32,470 bases of DNA from FW021-bin31 sp964558275 (GTDB lineage: Bacteria; Bacteroidota; Bacteroidia; Chitinophagales; Chitinophagaceae), in NCBI GenBank assembly GCA_964558275.1, contig CAZLDH010000007.1:1-32470 (forward strand). The letters run 5' to 3'. The notes beneath the pieces were generated by a model, which made no database searches, was not told where the DNA came from, and saw only the letters and a list, made by a program, of their open reading frames with translations. Positions within the stretch are counted from its first letter, which is position 1. Every line of letters begins with the position of its first letter. The position numbers and the translations under genes are program-made. Positions 1-7,921 of this stretch are shown here, one piece after another.

Positions 1-437
1 AATTCGCTAAAGGATTCAGGTGAATAAGCATCAAAAGCCTGTTTATATATATTTCTATCCCAAATTTCAATTTTATTCATTGCAGAAGCCAAAACCAATT
101 GCTTTCCTAATCCGGCATATTCACTCAGATTTTTAGGAATAAGCAACCTCCCGGCCGAATCAAGCTTTAAAGAAACAGCTCCATTCAAGAAATAGCGACG
201 AAAAGCACGTACCTTTGGATCGAAATCATTCAACTTTGCAATACGATTAAAAATAGGTTCCCAGGCATGCATAGGAAAAAGCGTAAGACATTTTTCAAAA
301 CCTCTGTTCAGCACAAATTGTCCATGTTCAGAAGACGACATTTCTTCCTCCGGCAGCTGTTTTTTAAAACCGGCCGGAAACAAGAAACGCCCTTTCGCGT
401 CCAACTTAGATTCATATTCTCCTAAAAAACCTGTCAT
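1..437 (-). CDS. mraZ: MraZ transcriptional regulator of the division/cell-wall cluster (C-terminus cut by window edge)
   Basis: About 145 residues are visible, from the ATG at 435-437 to the window edge, close to the usual MraZ length, so only the tail is missing. MraZ is a DNA-binding regulator, often first gene of the dcw (division and cell wall) cluster; its two SpoVT/AbrB-like halves are both visible. The first carries LDAKGRFLFP near residue 12 and the second LDSAGRLLIP near residue 95, the duplicated signature of the family. The gene is divergent from bamD. A 10-bp-periodic array resembling a MraZ box lies 27-61 bp upstream of the start, so autoregulation is likely. The rest of the dcw cluster would lie beyond the left edge. 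Confidence 0.95.
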   Translation of the reverse strand, partial: MTGFLGEYESKLDAKGRFLFPAGFKKQLPEEEMSSSEHGQFVLNRGFEKCLTLFPMHAWEPIFNRIAKLNDFDPKVRAFRRYFLNGAVSLKLDSAGRLLIPKNLSEYAGLGKQLVLASAMNKIEIWDRNIYKQAFDAYSPESFSE

Positions 438-938
438 GAACAATATCAATACGATTAATAATTACCACAAAATAACACATTTTTCCACTTTTTACCCAAA
501 AAAATAAAAACGCTATTTACGCACACTTTTAATTAACTGAAAATCAATCAATTACCAAAACAAATAAAATCATGTTGTTGAAATAATATGAAAATATGTG
601 GATAATTAGTTAATATCTATATTTTAAATGTGAATAAAATAAATAATCTACCCACTTCCACAAATTTATAAAACTTATAAATACATCTTTTTATTGTTTT
701 TTTAGAAGAGATCAAGACTAATCACTTCATCATTACCAAAATCAGAAAAATATACAGGTCATTCTCAATTTTATATTTTTATTAAGCCTAAACAGATATT
801 CGCTTTATAAATTATAGATACACTACAAGAGGGCATTTAAGACCATATCAACACCACCCATAAATTAAAATCACCTTTATAAAGCGACTCAAAGCTGAAT
901 AGAAGTATATTTTAAGCGCATACATCCATAAAAATTCT
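438..938. other. Divergent intergenic region between mraZ and bamD
   Basis: About 500 bp, very A/T-rich, with no credible coding frame. It holds the MraZ-box array at 464-498. A TAAATTTG element on the minus strand at 661-668 matches the Bacteroidota -7 consensus and could serve mraZ, giving a leader of about 215 nt, but no clear -33 element accompanies it. Nothing else is recognisable. Confidence 0.6.
464..498 (-). promoter_or_regulatory. Putative MraZ-box array (four 5-bp repeats at 10-bp period)
   Basis: On the minus strand four units lie exactly 10 bp apart: TGGGT (494-498), GTGGA (484-488), GTGTT (474-478) and GTGGT (464-468), separated by A/T-rich 5-bp spacers. Known MraZ boxes are TGGG-type direct repeats with 10-bp spacing in front of mraZ. 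The third unit is degenerate. Assignment rests on the spacing and on the position just upstream of mraZ. Confidence 0.7.
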
Positions 939-946
939 TAACTTTG
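939..946 (+). promoter_or_regulatory. -7 promoter element of bamD
   Basis: TAACTTTG matches the Bacteroidota -7 consensus TAnnTTTG exactly. Transcription would begin near 952, which rules out the longer reading that starts at 944 and supports the ATG at 968. No good -33 TTG is seen at the expected distance. Confidence 0.6.
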
Positions 947-967
947 CTGCTTTTCTATAAGAAGCTT

Positions 968-1858
968 ATGAACCAAAGGAAATACATCACCGGCATCATT
1001 GGAGTCTTGATATTGTCTATGACGCTCGCATCCTGCTCTAAGTTTAACAGGATTCGGAAAAGCAACGACAATGAAAAGATTTTGAATTATGCAAATGAAC
1101 TTTTCAAAGAAGAAAAATATAAAAAGTCACAAGAACTGTATGATTTAATCAAAAATTCATATAAAGCAACTAAGAAGTACGAGCAAATCTCCTATAATTA
1201 TGTCTATACCTATTATTACATGCAGAATTATACTTCTGCAGCATTCTATTTCAAAAACTTTATAGAGGTATTTCCTAAAAGTGATAAACGTGAAGAGATG
1301 GCTTTTATGCAGGCCTATTGTTTTTATAAACTGTCACCTCGACCAGAATTAGATCAGACAGATACTAAGAAAGCCATAAGTGCGATGCAGACCTTCATTA
1401 ATATTTATCCTAAATCTGACAGTCTGCAAAAAGCAACAAAGATTATAGACAAACTCCGGGATAAACTTGAAAAGAAAGCATACAAAGCAGCAAAACTTTA
1501 CTTCGGATTAGAATATTACGAGGCAGCCGGAGTAAGTTTCAATAACCTGCTATTAGATTATCCCAGTTCGGATAACGGAGATAAATATAAATTCATGGCT
1601 GTAAAATCTTACTATGAATATGCCGATCACAGTATTTTCAGCAAGCAAAAGATTAGATATCAAAAAGTGATCAGCCAGTACCGAAATTTTGAAGAATTTT
1701 ATCCAAACAGCCCCTATTTGGAAGAGGCTAAATCTTATTATCATTCCGCAAAAAAAGATTTGGATGAATTAGAAAAACTTTCAGAGAAAAGGAAAAAAAT
1801 ACTTAAAGAAAGATCAAAAAAGCAAAATGAGTCAATTGAAAAGATCAAGCGCAATTAG
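968..1858 (+). CDS. bamD: Outer membrane protein assembly factor BamD (lipoprotein)
   Basis: A 296-residue lipoprotein. The signal peptide ends in the lipobox LASC, with the lipidated Cys at residue 23. The rest is helical, with TPR-like hairpins rich in paired Tyr/Phe (KYKKSQELY, YYYMQNYTSAAFYF), typical of BamD/YfiO. BamD sits on the periplasmic face of the outer membrane and works with BamA in folding beta-barrel proteins. I chose the ATG at 968 because a -7 promoter element covers the alternative start at 944 and the lipoprotein signal then begins correctly. The C-terminus is a Lys/Glu-rich helix. It overlaps rpoZ by 32 nt, which suggests translational coupling. The order bamD-rpoZ-coaBC is conserved in Bacteroidota. 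Confidence 0.93.
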   Translation: MNQRKYITGIIGVLILSMTLASCSKFNRIRKSNDNEKILNYANELFKEEKYKKSQELYDLIKNSYKATKKYEQISYNYVYTYYYMQNYTSAAFYFKNFIEVFPKSDKREEMAFMQAYCFYKLSPRPELDQTDTKKAISAMQTFINIYPKSDSLQKATKIIDKLRDKLEKKAYKAAKLYFGLEYYEAAGVSFNNLLLDYPSSDNGDKYKFMAVKSYYEYADHSIFSKQKIRYQKVISQYRNFEEFYPNSPYLEEAKSYYHSAKKDLDELEKLSEKRKKILKERSKKQNESIEKIKRN

Positions 1859-2168
1859 CGCTTCCGCAGAGACCCGCGATTTATCAGAGATTAAGAACAA
1901 AACAGGAAACATCTACGAATCAATCGCAATTATAGCCAAACGAGCAAATCAAATTAATTTGGACGTTCGTGAAGAACTACATGCTAAATTAGAGGAATTT
2001 GGCAGTCAAACAGATAATCTGGAAGAAATTCATGAAAACAAGGAACAAATTGAGATTTCTCGTTTTTATGAAAGACAACCTAATCCTGTCTTACTGGCTA
2101 CAGCAGAATTCTTGGATGGCAATGTTTATCACCGTTCAAGAGATGCTGAAGAGACCCCATATAGTTAG
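1827..2168 (+). CDS. rpoZ: DNA-directed RNA polymerase omega subunit, Bacteroidota type
   Basis: A 113-residue protein with the Bacteroidota omega/Rpb6-like pattern: KTGNIYESIAIIAKRANQIN near residues 25-44 and EQIEISRFYERQPNP near 74-88. The conserved ISKRA-like helix is where omega contacts the beta' C-terminal tail, helping core polymerase assembly. The start lies inside the end of bamD, in another frame. A short terminator-like hairpin follows at 2205-2222, before coaBC. The family is poorly picked up by the standard proteobacterial omega model, but the position between bamD and coaBC supports the call. Confidence 0.9.
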   Translation: MSQLKRSSAISASAETRDLSEIKNKTGNIYESIAIIAKRANQINLDVREELHAKLEEFGSQTDNLEEIHENKEQIEISRFYERQPNPVLLATAEFLDGNVYHRSRDAEETPYS

Positions 2169-2204
2169 GGATTTTTATATCCTCATAAATTTGTAATTTT
2201 AGGC

Positions 2205-2231
2205 GGCAGTGATTTTGCTGCCTTTTTTATT
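2205..2231 (+). terminator. Short intrinsic-terminator-like hairpin upstream of coaBC
   Basis: GGCAG (2205-2209) pairs with CTGCC (2218-2222) around an 8-nt loop, followed by six T. This is the form of a weak Rho-independent terminator. It ends only about 8-16 nt before the coaBC ATG at 2239, so it may terminate or attenuate read-through from bamD-rpoZ or fold in the coaBC leader. Confidence 0.5.
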
Positions 2232-2238
2232 CATACAT

Positions 2239-3447
2239 ATGTTGAGAGATAAAAAAATCATAATAGGAGTTAGTGGAAGCATTGCTGCTTACAAGATTAC
2301 TACGCTCATACGTTTATTAAAAAAACAGGGCGCAGAGGTGCAGATTATCATGACAGAAGCTGCAACACAATTTATTCCGGCACTTACACTTTCTACACTT
2401 TCCGGAAACCGTGTATATATACAGCCGGCTGAAAATGGACATTGGAATAATCATGTCACGCTAACAAAAGATGCAGATTTGTTTCTTATCGCGCCGGCTA
2501 CAGCTAACACGCTGGCGAAAATGCGAACAGGCATCTGTGACAATATGCTGCTGGCCACTTTCCTCTCAGCAACTTGTCCTATCTTTATTGCACCTGCAAT
2601 GGATTTGGATATGTGGCGTCATCCCACAACCAAAGAAAATATACAAATTCTTCAACAGAGAGGGGTTACGCTATTGGATGTAGAAAAAGGCGAATTGGCC
2701 AGTGGGCTCTATGGAGAAGGAAGAATGGCGGAACCGGAGCATATCGCAGATACTTTAAACGCATTTTTATCACCAAAGAAAACGCTATTAAATAAGAAAA
2801 AAGTCTTAATCACTGCAGGTCCCACCTATGAAGCTATTGATCCGGTACGTTTTATTGGGAATTATTCCAGTGGTAAGATGGGAATTGCTCTGGCAAATGC
2901 CTTTCTTCATGCCGGCGCAATCGTAGAATTAGTTTTAGGTCCCACATCGGAAAACATTCCAGTGTCAGCCAACCTTCATCTGCATAATGTAACTTCAACG
3001 GAAGAGATGAAAGCTGTATGCGATCAGATTTTCCCCTCCACCAATATAGCCATTTTAGCTGCTGCAGTATCCGATTATCGTCCGGCGCAAAAAGCAAAAC
3101 AGAAAATAAAAAAATCAGAGACAAACCTTGTGCTGAATCTCAAAAAGAACCCAGACATTCTACAAGGATTAGGAACAAAAAAAACAGCCAATCAAATATT
3201 GGCAGGTTTTGCTATGGAAACTGAAAATGAACAAAAAAATGCGCTCGGCAAGTTGAAGAAAAAAAATCTCGATTTCATTGTATTAAACTCATTAAATGAC
3301 CCGGGCTCCGGCTTCCGAACCGACACTAACAAAGTAACTATTTTTGACAAAAAAGGCAAAAAAAAGGCACTTCCCCTGCAGTCTAAAGAAGAAGTGGCTC
3401 AACAAATTATTCACTATATAACCCGTTTGTATGAGTCAAAAAATTAA
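2239..3447 (+). CDS. coaBC: Bifunctional phosphopantothenoylcysteine decarboxylase / phosphopantothenate-cysteine ligase
   Basis: A 402-residue fusion enzyme of coenzyme A synthesis. The CoaC flavoprotein half (about 1-180) shows GVSGSIAAYK at 10-19, the catalytic His in NNHVTL at residue 72, and PAMD at 119-122. The CoaB ligase half (about 185-400) shows TAGPTYEAIDPVRFIGNYSSGKMG and later AAAVSDYRP. Together they make 4'-phosphopantetheine from 4'-phosphopantothenate and cysteine. In the substrate flap the usual Cys (about 158 in E. coli) is Ser155 here (GELASGLYGEGRM), and the PAMN motif reads PAMD; both appear common in Bacteroidota as far as I recall. I chose the ATG at 2239 over 2209 because the family begins right before KKIIIGVSG. 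It overlaps the next gene by 17 nt. Confidence 0.96.
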   Translation: MLRDKKIIIGVSGSIAAYKITTLIRLLKKQGAEVQIIMTEAATQFIPALTLSTLSGNRVYIQPAENGHWNNHVTLTKDADLFLIAPATANTLAKMRTGICDNMLLATFLSATCPIFIAPAMDLDMWRHPTTKENIQILQQRGVTLLDVEKGELASGLYGEGRMAEPEHIADTLNAFLSPKKTLLNKKKVLITAGPTYEAIDPVRFIGNYSSGKMGIALANAFLHAGAIVELVLGPTSENIPVSANLHLHNVTSTEEMKAVCDQIFPSTNIAILAAAVSDYRPAQKAKQKIKKSETNLVLNLKKNPDILQGLGTKKTANQILAGFAMETENEQKNALGKLKKKNLDFIVLNSLNDPGSGFRTDTNKVTIFDKKGKKKALPLQSKEEVAQQIIHYITRLYESKN

Positions 3448-4363
3448 GCATATTCTTTTGTTTGCGATAGGAATAATTTGTTGCTTTTGTTTTCAGACAA
3501 AAGCACAAGAATTAAATGCATCCGTAACCGTAAGAGCTGAGAAGATTAAAAATATAGATCCTTCTGTATTCAAACAAATGAAAACAAGCATAGAAACATT
3601 TCTTAATTCCCGGCAATGGACTTCTACCCACTATAAAACGAGCGAACTAATCGACTGCAAATTCCTAATCGATTTGCAGGAAGAACAAAATCATATTTAT
3701 AAAGCACTGTTAACTATTCAGTCTTCCCGACCAGTGTATAACAGCAGTTATCAAAGCCCCCTGCTAAATTACAAGGATAAAAATTTCGTATTCAAATTTG
3801 AACCTTATACGCCATTAGTATTCAATAAAAACAGAATAACAGGCAATGATCCTTTGGTTTCTAACCTAACGGCAACTTTAGCTTATTATGCCTATATCAT
3901 TATCGGATTAGATGAGGATTCCTTTTCACTCAACGGAGGACATGATGCTTTTCAATCTGCACAACAGATTGTAAACGATGCCCCCAACGGACGACAGATT
4001 TCAGGATGGAAATCATTTGATGGCACAATGAATCGCTATTGGCTAACCGAAAACCTCTTGAATGTAAGATATAAAGACATACACCAAATTTTATATAATT
4101 ACCATCTAAAAGGAATGGACTTGATGTATGAGGCTGCAGATAAAGGACGTAAAACCATATTAAAATCACTCAATAAGTTAAATGCACTCAATGCGGCCAA
4201 TCCCAATTTGATGTTTATAAAAGTCTTTTTTGCAACCAAAGCGGAGGAACTAGCACACATTTTTTCTCAGGGGCCAACACAGAACCGCTTAACAGCCTTA
4301 AACCTATTAAACAGGATGGATCCTTCTCATAGCAACCTTTATAGGAAAAGTATAAAACAATGA
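3431..4363 (+). CDS. Secreted DUF4835 family protein
   Basis: A 310-residue protein with an N-terminal signal peptide (hydrophobic LLFAIGIICCFCF, cleavage probably after TKAQ, residue 26). The body carries features of the DUF4835 family: VRAEKI, the stretch GLDEDSFSLNGG, and a GRQISGWKSFDG motif. It follows coaBC as in many Bacteroidota. The function is unknown; export suggests a periplasmic or outer membrane role. Its start lies inside coaBC and its stop overlaps the next ATG by 4 nt, so the genes are probably translated together. The DUF number is from memory of the family. Confidence 0.85.
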   Translation: MSQKIKHILLFAIGIICCFCFQTKAQELNASVTVRAEKIKNIDPSVFKQMKTSIETFLNSRQWTSTHYKTSELIDCKFLIDLQEEQNHIYKALLTIQSSRPVYNSSYQSPLLNYKDKNFVFKFEPYTPLVFNKNRITGNDPLVSNLTATLAYYAYIIIGLDEDSFSLNGGHDAFQSAQQIVNDAPNGRQISGWKSFDGTMNRYWLTENLLNVRYKDIHQILYNYHLKGMDLMYEAADKGRKTILKSLNKLNALNAANPNLMFIKVFFATKAEELAHIFSQGPTQNRLTALNLLNRMDPSHSNLYRKSIKQ

Positions 4364-4980
4364 AACGGCATTATTCAAGGTTAATCTTAGTCACTTTTCT
4401 CTTTATTTTTTTATATGCATGTTCCCCCAAAGAGCATGTACCGAAAGATGTTCTTTCTGTGAAAGAAATGAGTGCTGTTATGTTAGACTTACAACTGGCT
4501 AAAGCCTACAATCCTTCTTATTATGCGCGTAATAATACGGACAGCATTTACCCAAAGGATCAGAAGAAACGATTAAAAGTCTTTTATCAAAAAGTTTTAT
4601 TAATTCATCATATAGATACTGCTACATTTTTCCATAGTTTTCAATTTTATACCAATCATCCTATTTGGATACAGCAAGTACTTTCAAACGTAAAAGACAG
4701 TCTGAATACCCGACTCACTAAAATTCAAAATAGCATTGAAAATAAACGATTCAACCTCACTCCTGAAGAAAAGGAAGCCTTATTCATGAAATTTTGGAAA
4801 CAAAATTTAAATACTCTAAGAAGTTTCTTTGATAGCACGAATCAGCAAGTAAGCCAAAAGATCGATATCTGGTCACAGCCCCAAACAAAATCCATAGAAG
4901 CGGATTCAAATAGCATAGATTCAGGTTCAATTCATCCCCAACCTTCCTCTTCTGCCTTGAAGCATAAAGAAAGTAAGTAA
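4360..4980 (+). CDS. DUF4296 family lipoprotein
   Basis: A 206-residue protein with a lipoprotein signal ending in LYAC (Cys21). It continues with KEHVPKDVLSVKEM, close to the DUF4296 start, and a helical region with LQLAKAYN. The last 50 residues are Ser/Gln/Asp-rich and probably disordered. The ATG overlaps the DUF4835 stop (ATGA), marking it as the end of the bamD-to-DUF4296 run. The function is unknown; a membrane-anchored periplasmic location is likely. Confidence 0.8.
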   Translation: MKRHYSRLILVTFLFIFLYACSPKEHVPKDVLSVKEMSAVMLDLQLAKAYNPSYYARNNTDSIYPKDQKKRLKVFYQKVLLIHHIDTATFFHSFQFYTNHPIWIQQVLSNVKDSLNTRLTKIQNSIENKRFNLTPEEKEALFMKFWKQNLNTLRSFFDSTNQQVSQKIDIWSQPQTKSIEADSNSIDSGSIHPQPSSSALKHKESK

Positions 4981-5017
4981 AAAAACATTCTAATAGAAAT
5001 TCCCTGTTAAAAAATGT

Positions 5018-5025
5018 TAACTTTG
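5018..5025 (+). promoter_or_regulatory. -7 promoter element of the pterin gene pair
   Basis: TAACTTTG, an exact TAnnTTTG match, 19 bp before the ATG at 5045. It implies a transcription start near 5032 and a leader of about 13 nt, so a new transcript begins here. Confidence 0.55.
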
Positions 5026-5044
5026 CCAAAAATTATATTCTTAT

Positions 5045-5452
5045 ATGATTTATCTTACGCGCAAAGAGCATTTTAATGCGGCTCATAAATTATTCAATCC
5101 CGATTGGAGTCAGAAAAAAAATGAAGCTACTTTCGGGAAATGTGCCAATCCAAACTGGCATGGACACAATTATAACTTATTTGTTACACTAAGAGGAGAA
5201 ATTAATAAAGAAACCGGCTATCTGTACGATGCTAAAAAATTAAGTACCCTCATCACAGAACAAGTTTTGGATAAAGTTGATCACAGAAACCTTAACCTGG
5301 ACGTAGATTTTATGCAAGGAAAGATTTGCACCACCGAAAATCTGGCGATAGGCATATGGAATCAAATAGCTCCACATATAGAAGGCGCCGAACTACATGC
5401 CATAAAACTCTTTGAAACAGACAACAACTTCGTAGAATACTTTGGTGATTAA
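5045..5452 (+). CDS. 6-pyruvoyltetrahydropterin synthase / 6-carboxytetrahydropterin synthase family enzyme
   Basis: A 135-residue enzyme of the PTPS/QueD fold that acts on 7,8-dihydroneopterin triphosphate, the product of FolE, which is encoded directly downstream. Visible residues are the zinc ligands His14 (AAHKL), His39 and His41 (WHGHNY), the catalytic Cys33, and the Asp79-His80 pair. Cys and HGH are separated by five residues (CANPNWHGH). Established subfamily motifs assign C-x3-HGH to QueD and C-x5-HGH to true PTPS (PTPS-II), so this protein looks more like a PTPS of a biopterin-type pathway than a queuosine enzyme. I leave the symbol empty because the product is not settled by sequence alone. 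Confidence 0.88.
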   Translation: MIYLTRKEHFNAAHKLFNPDWSQKKNEATFGKCANPNWHGHNYNLFVTLRGEINKETGYLYDAKKLSTLITEQVLDKVDHRNLNLDVDFMQGKICTTENLAIGIWNQIAPHIEGAELHAIKLFETDNNFVEYFGD

Positions 5453-5478
5453 CCTCATCATTCACTTTTAAACACATC

Positions 5479-6075
5479 ATGTCTTATCATTTAATTGAAA
5501 AATACGACGAGGAAGCCACCGGTTCCCTCAAAGAAGATTATAAAAATGTTCTTTCCACTTTAGGCGAAGATATCCACAGAGACGGCTTAAAAAAAACTCC
5601 GGAACGCATTGCAAAATCACTGCAGTTCCTCACCAAAGGCTATGATATGAATGCCCGTGAGATTTTAAATCAGGCCAGATTTGAAGAGGCCTATAGTGAA
5701 ATGGTTATCGTGAAAGATATCGAGCTTTACTCCCTCTGTGAGCACCACATGTTACCCTTCTTCGGGAAAGCACACATTGCCTATATCCCCAATGGCTACA
5801 TTACAGGATTAAGCAAACTCGCAAGAGTAGTCGAATGTTATGCCCGACGCTTGCAAGTACAGGAGCGAATGACACATGAAATCTTAGAAGCCATAGACGA
5901 CACGCTACACCCGCAAGGCGTAGCAGTAGTCATAGAAGCACAACACCTCTGCATGATGATGCGTGGTGTACAGAAACAGAATTCAGAGACCACCACTTCG
6001 GCATTTAGTGGTCAATTTGAACATGAGCCTACACGCAGTGAATTTCTTCGGCTTATTGATTCCAGTCTAAGCTAA
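5479..6075 (+). CDS. folE: GTP cyclohydrolase I
   Basis: A 198-residue enzyme that converts GTP to 7,8-dihydroneopterin triphosphate, the entry to folate and other pterins. Zinc ligands are visible as Cys87 and His90 in SLCEHHMLPFFG and Cys158 in EAQHLCMMMRG; KTPER near residues 39-43 and GLSKLARVVE near 110-119 are family hallmarks. It lies 26 nt after the PTPS-like gene, so the two probably share a transcript and feed one pterin pathway. Confidence 0.97.
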   Translation: MSYHLIEKYDEEATGSLKEDYKNVLSTLGEDIHRDGLKKTPERIAKSLQFLTKGYDMNAREILNQARFEEAYSEMVIVKDIELYSLCEHHMLPFFGKAHIAYIPNGYITGLSKLARVVECYARRLQVQERMTHEILEAIDDTLHPQGVAVVIEAQHLCMMMRGVQKQNSETTTSAFSGQFEHEPTRSEFLRLIDSSLS

Positions 6076-6126
6076 GTATTCACACAAAAAAACAGAACGC
6101 TTCATTTTATAAAATAACATTTCGTT

Positions 6127-7254
6127 TTGGATAGAATATATTTTGACAATGCAGCAACAACGCCGCTGGATCAAGAGGTTTTTGAAACCATGAAACCTTA
6201 TTTCACAGAGAAATTTGGCAATCCATCTACCATCTATTCCTACGGCAGAGAAACGAAGTCTGCCATAGAAAAAGTACGCAAACAAGTAGCACAATACTTA
6301 AATGCCCAACCGGCTGAGATTATTTTCACTTCCGGCGGTACAGAAAGCACAAATACCGCTATTCATGCAGCAGTGGAAGATTTGGGTTGTACCAGAATCA
6401 TCACCTCACCAATTGAACATCATGCGACTTTACATGCAGTAGAAGCTGAAGAAAGAACACATCAGACGAAATTAGCCTATGTCGACATTCTCCCTAACGG
6501 GCATGTGGATTTAAATAGCCTGGAAAATTTGCTCAGTCAGTCTGATGAAAAGACGTTGGTGGCACTTATGCACGCCAATAATGAGATAGGAAACCTTCTG
6601 AATGCGGAGAAAGTTGGTGCGCTTTGTGAAAAATATCAAGCTTATTTCTTTTGCGATACCGTACAGACGGTTGGGCACTACCCTATTGATGTTCAAAAGA
6701 TAAAAGCACATTTTATAAATGGTGCTGCACATAAATTTAATGGTCCCAAAGGCATCGGTATGTTATACATCAACAAAGATGTAAAAATTCATCCTTACAT
6801 ATACGGCGGCGGTCAGGAGAGAGAAATGCGTTCCGGAACAGAGAATGTATATGGCATTATCGGCTTCGGAAAAGCCCTGGATATCGCCCAACAACATTAC
6901 AAAACATACAGCAGCCGAATTCAGAATCTAAAAGATTACATGGCCAAACAGCTAAAGGCAAACATCGAAGGCATCATTTCCAACGGAGATTGGAATGAGC
7001 AGAGTTTATATACCATACTCAATGTAGGGTTTCCCAACAGTGATAAGACAGAAATGCTGCTATTCAATCTCGATCTGGCAGGCATTTGTGCATCCGGAGG
7101 AAGTGCCTGTAGCTCCGGTGCAAACACAGGCTCTCATGTCATTCGAACCATCCACCCGGAAGCAGAACAAACGCCAATCCGTTTTTCTTTTTCTAAATAT
7201 AACACCAAAGAGGAAGTAGATATTGTGATTGAGAAATTAAAAGAAAATTTATAA
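6127..7254 (+). CDS. Cysteine desulfurase (NifS/IscS type), TTG start
   Basis: A 375-residue PLP enzyme that takes sulfur from cysteine for Fe-S clusters or tRNA thiolation. It begins IYFDNAATTP, binds PLP through Lys203 (AAHKFNGPKG) with Asp177 and Gln180 (CDTVQ), and carries the persulfide Cys328 in ASGGSACSSGA. The flexible Cys loop is of the IscS/class I kind. An in-frame TAA stands at 6115-6117, and the only start codon between it and the conserved N-terminus is TTG at 6127, so a TTG start is forced by the sequence. It lies 51 nt after folE. IscS versus NifS cannot be decided; no iscU is adjacent. Confidence 0.94.
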   Translation: MDRIYFDNAATTPLDQEVFETMKPYFTEKFGNPSTIYSYGRETKSAIEKVRKQVAQYLNAQPAEIIFTSGGTESTNTAIHAAVEDLGCTRIITSPIEHHATLHAVEAEERTHQTKLAYVDILPNGHVDLNSLENLLSQSDEKTLVALMHANNEIGNLLNAEKVGALCEKYQAYFFCDTVQTVGHYPIDVQKIKAHFINGAAHKFNGPKGIGMLYINKDVKIHPYIYGGGQEREMRSGTENVYGIIGFGKALDIAQQHYKTYSSRIQNLKDYMAKQLKANIEGIISNGDWNEQSLYTILNVGFPNSDKTEMLLFNLDLAGICASGGSACSSGANTGSHVIRTIHPEAEQTPIRFSFSKYNTKEEVDIVIEKLKENL

Positions 7255-7403
7255 TCATTGATGGTTCATTAACTTGAGTCTGGTAATTTGAAGTTTTATT
7301 TTTTTGAGGCACAGAAGAAAATAGGGAAAACAATTTTTTTAGTCTCTGTGGATAGATAAAATATCGATTCAAAACAGATTCAAAAAATCACCAATCAAAT
7401 AAA

Positions 7404-7441
7404 AAAGCGCTACGTCTCATGGATTTAAGAAATAGCGCTTT
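7404..7441 (-). terminator. Rho-independent terminator of tRNA-Leu
   Basis: On the minus strand AAAGCGCTA (7433-7441) pairs perfectly with TAGCGCTTT (7404-7412) across a 20-nt loop, and the arm runs into a T tract. It starts 7 nt past the tRNA. Confidence 0.75.
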
Positions 7442-7447
7442 GAAGCG

Positions 7448-7531
7448 TGCCCGGGGCGGGAATCGAACCCGCACGGTATTGCTACCACTAGATTTTGAGT
7501 CTAGCGCGTCTACCAGTTCCGCCACCCGGGC
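7448..7531 (-). tRNA. tRNA-Leu (anticodon CAA)
   Basis: An 84-nt class II tRNA. The acceptor arms GCCCGGG and CCCGGGC pair; the anticodon stem CTAGA/TCTAG encloses the loop CTCAAAA, giving anticodon CAA for TTG codons. A long variable arm GGTA-GCAA-TACC and a T arm with GGTTCGAATCC are present. The discriminator base is A and CCA is not encoded. It has its own promoter upstream (7578-7608) and a terminator downstream. Confidence 0.95.
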
Positions 7532-7577
7532 GTTAACATTTATCTTACTTTTAAAGAACTCAAAATAATAGCGAGCG

Positions 7578-7608
7578 CAAAAATAGAAAAACTCTTTATA
7601 ATATCCAA
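7578..7608 (-). promoter_or_regulatory. Promoter of tRNA-Leu
   Basis: On the minus strand TTG (7606-7608), a 20-bp spacer, then TATTTTTG (7578-7585), a full match to the Bacteroidota consensus TAnnTTTG with its -33 element. Transcription would start near 7571, about 40 nt before the tRNA. Confidence 0.6.
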
Positions 7609-7921
7609 CTTTCTTAGCAAGGTAAATTAATTGCAATCTTCTTGATATTCTTATAAAGTCAGGATTATAAAAACATTTCATTTTTTGAATGAGCAAATTA
7701 TTGATAATAAAATATTGAGTTATCAACATCGAAAGGATATCCGTTGTCCTAAATACCAGCAAAAACAGCATCTCCCATAGTCTTTCGTTATTTATGGTTT
7801 GAGAGCTGCAAAACATTAGAGATTGTTATCGGCAGTCCAACATTTAGATTGTCACGTGCGAAATAGAGGAAAAACATCGTCACTATATTCCCTCTTTTAT
7901 ACCATAGGATAAAAGCACTGC
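7609..7921. other. Non-coding stretch between tRNA-Leu and the GH116 gene
   Basis: About 310 bp, A/T-rich, with no credible gene. A reading frame runs across it and the tRNA, but its end simply translates the tRNA. A weak 7-bp inverted repeat (CTTTTAT 7894-7900, ATAAAAG 7909-7915) lies just past the GH116 stop and might help end that transcript; no T tract follows. Confidence 0.5.

Noticed and set aside
7388..7816. A 142-codon minus-strand reading frame ending in VAELVDALDSKSSGSNTV
   Set aside because: This end is the well-known translation of a tRNA-Leu gene, which the frame crosses; the rest has no protein-like features.
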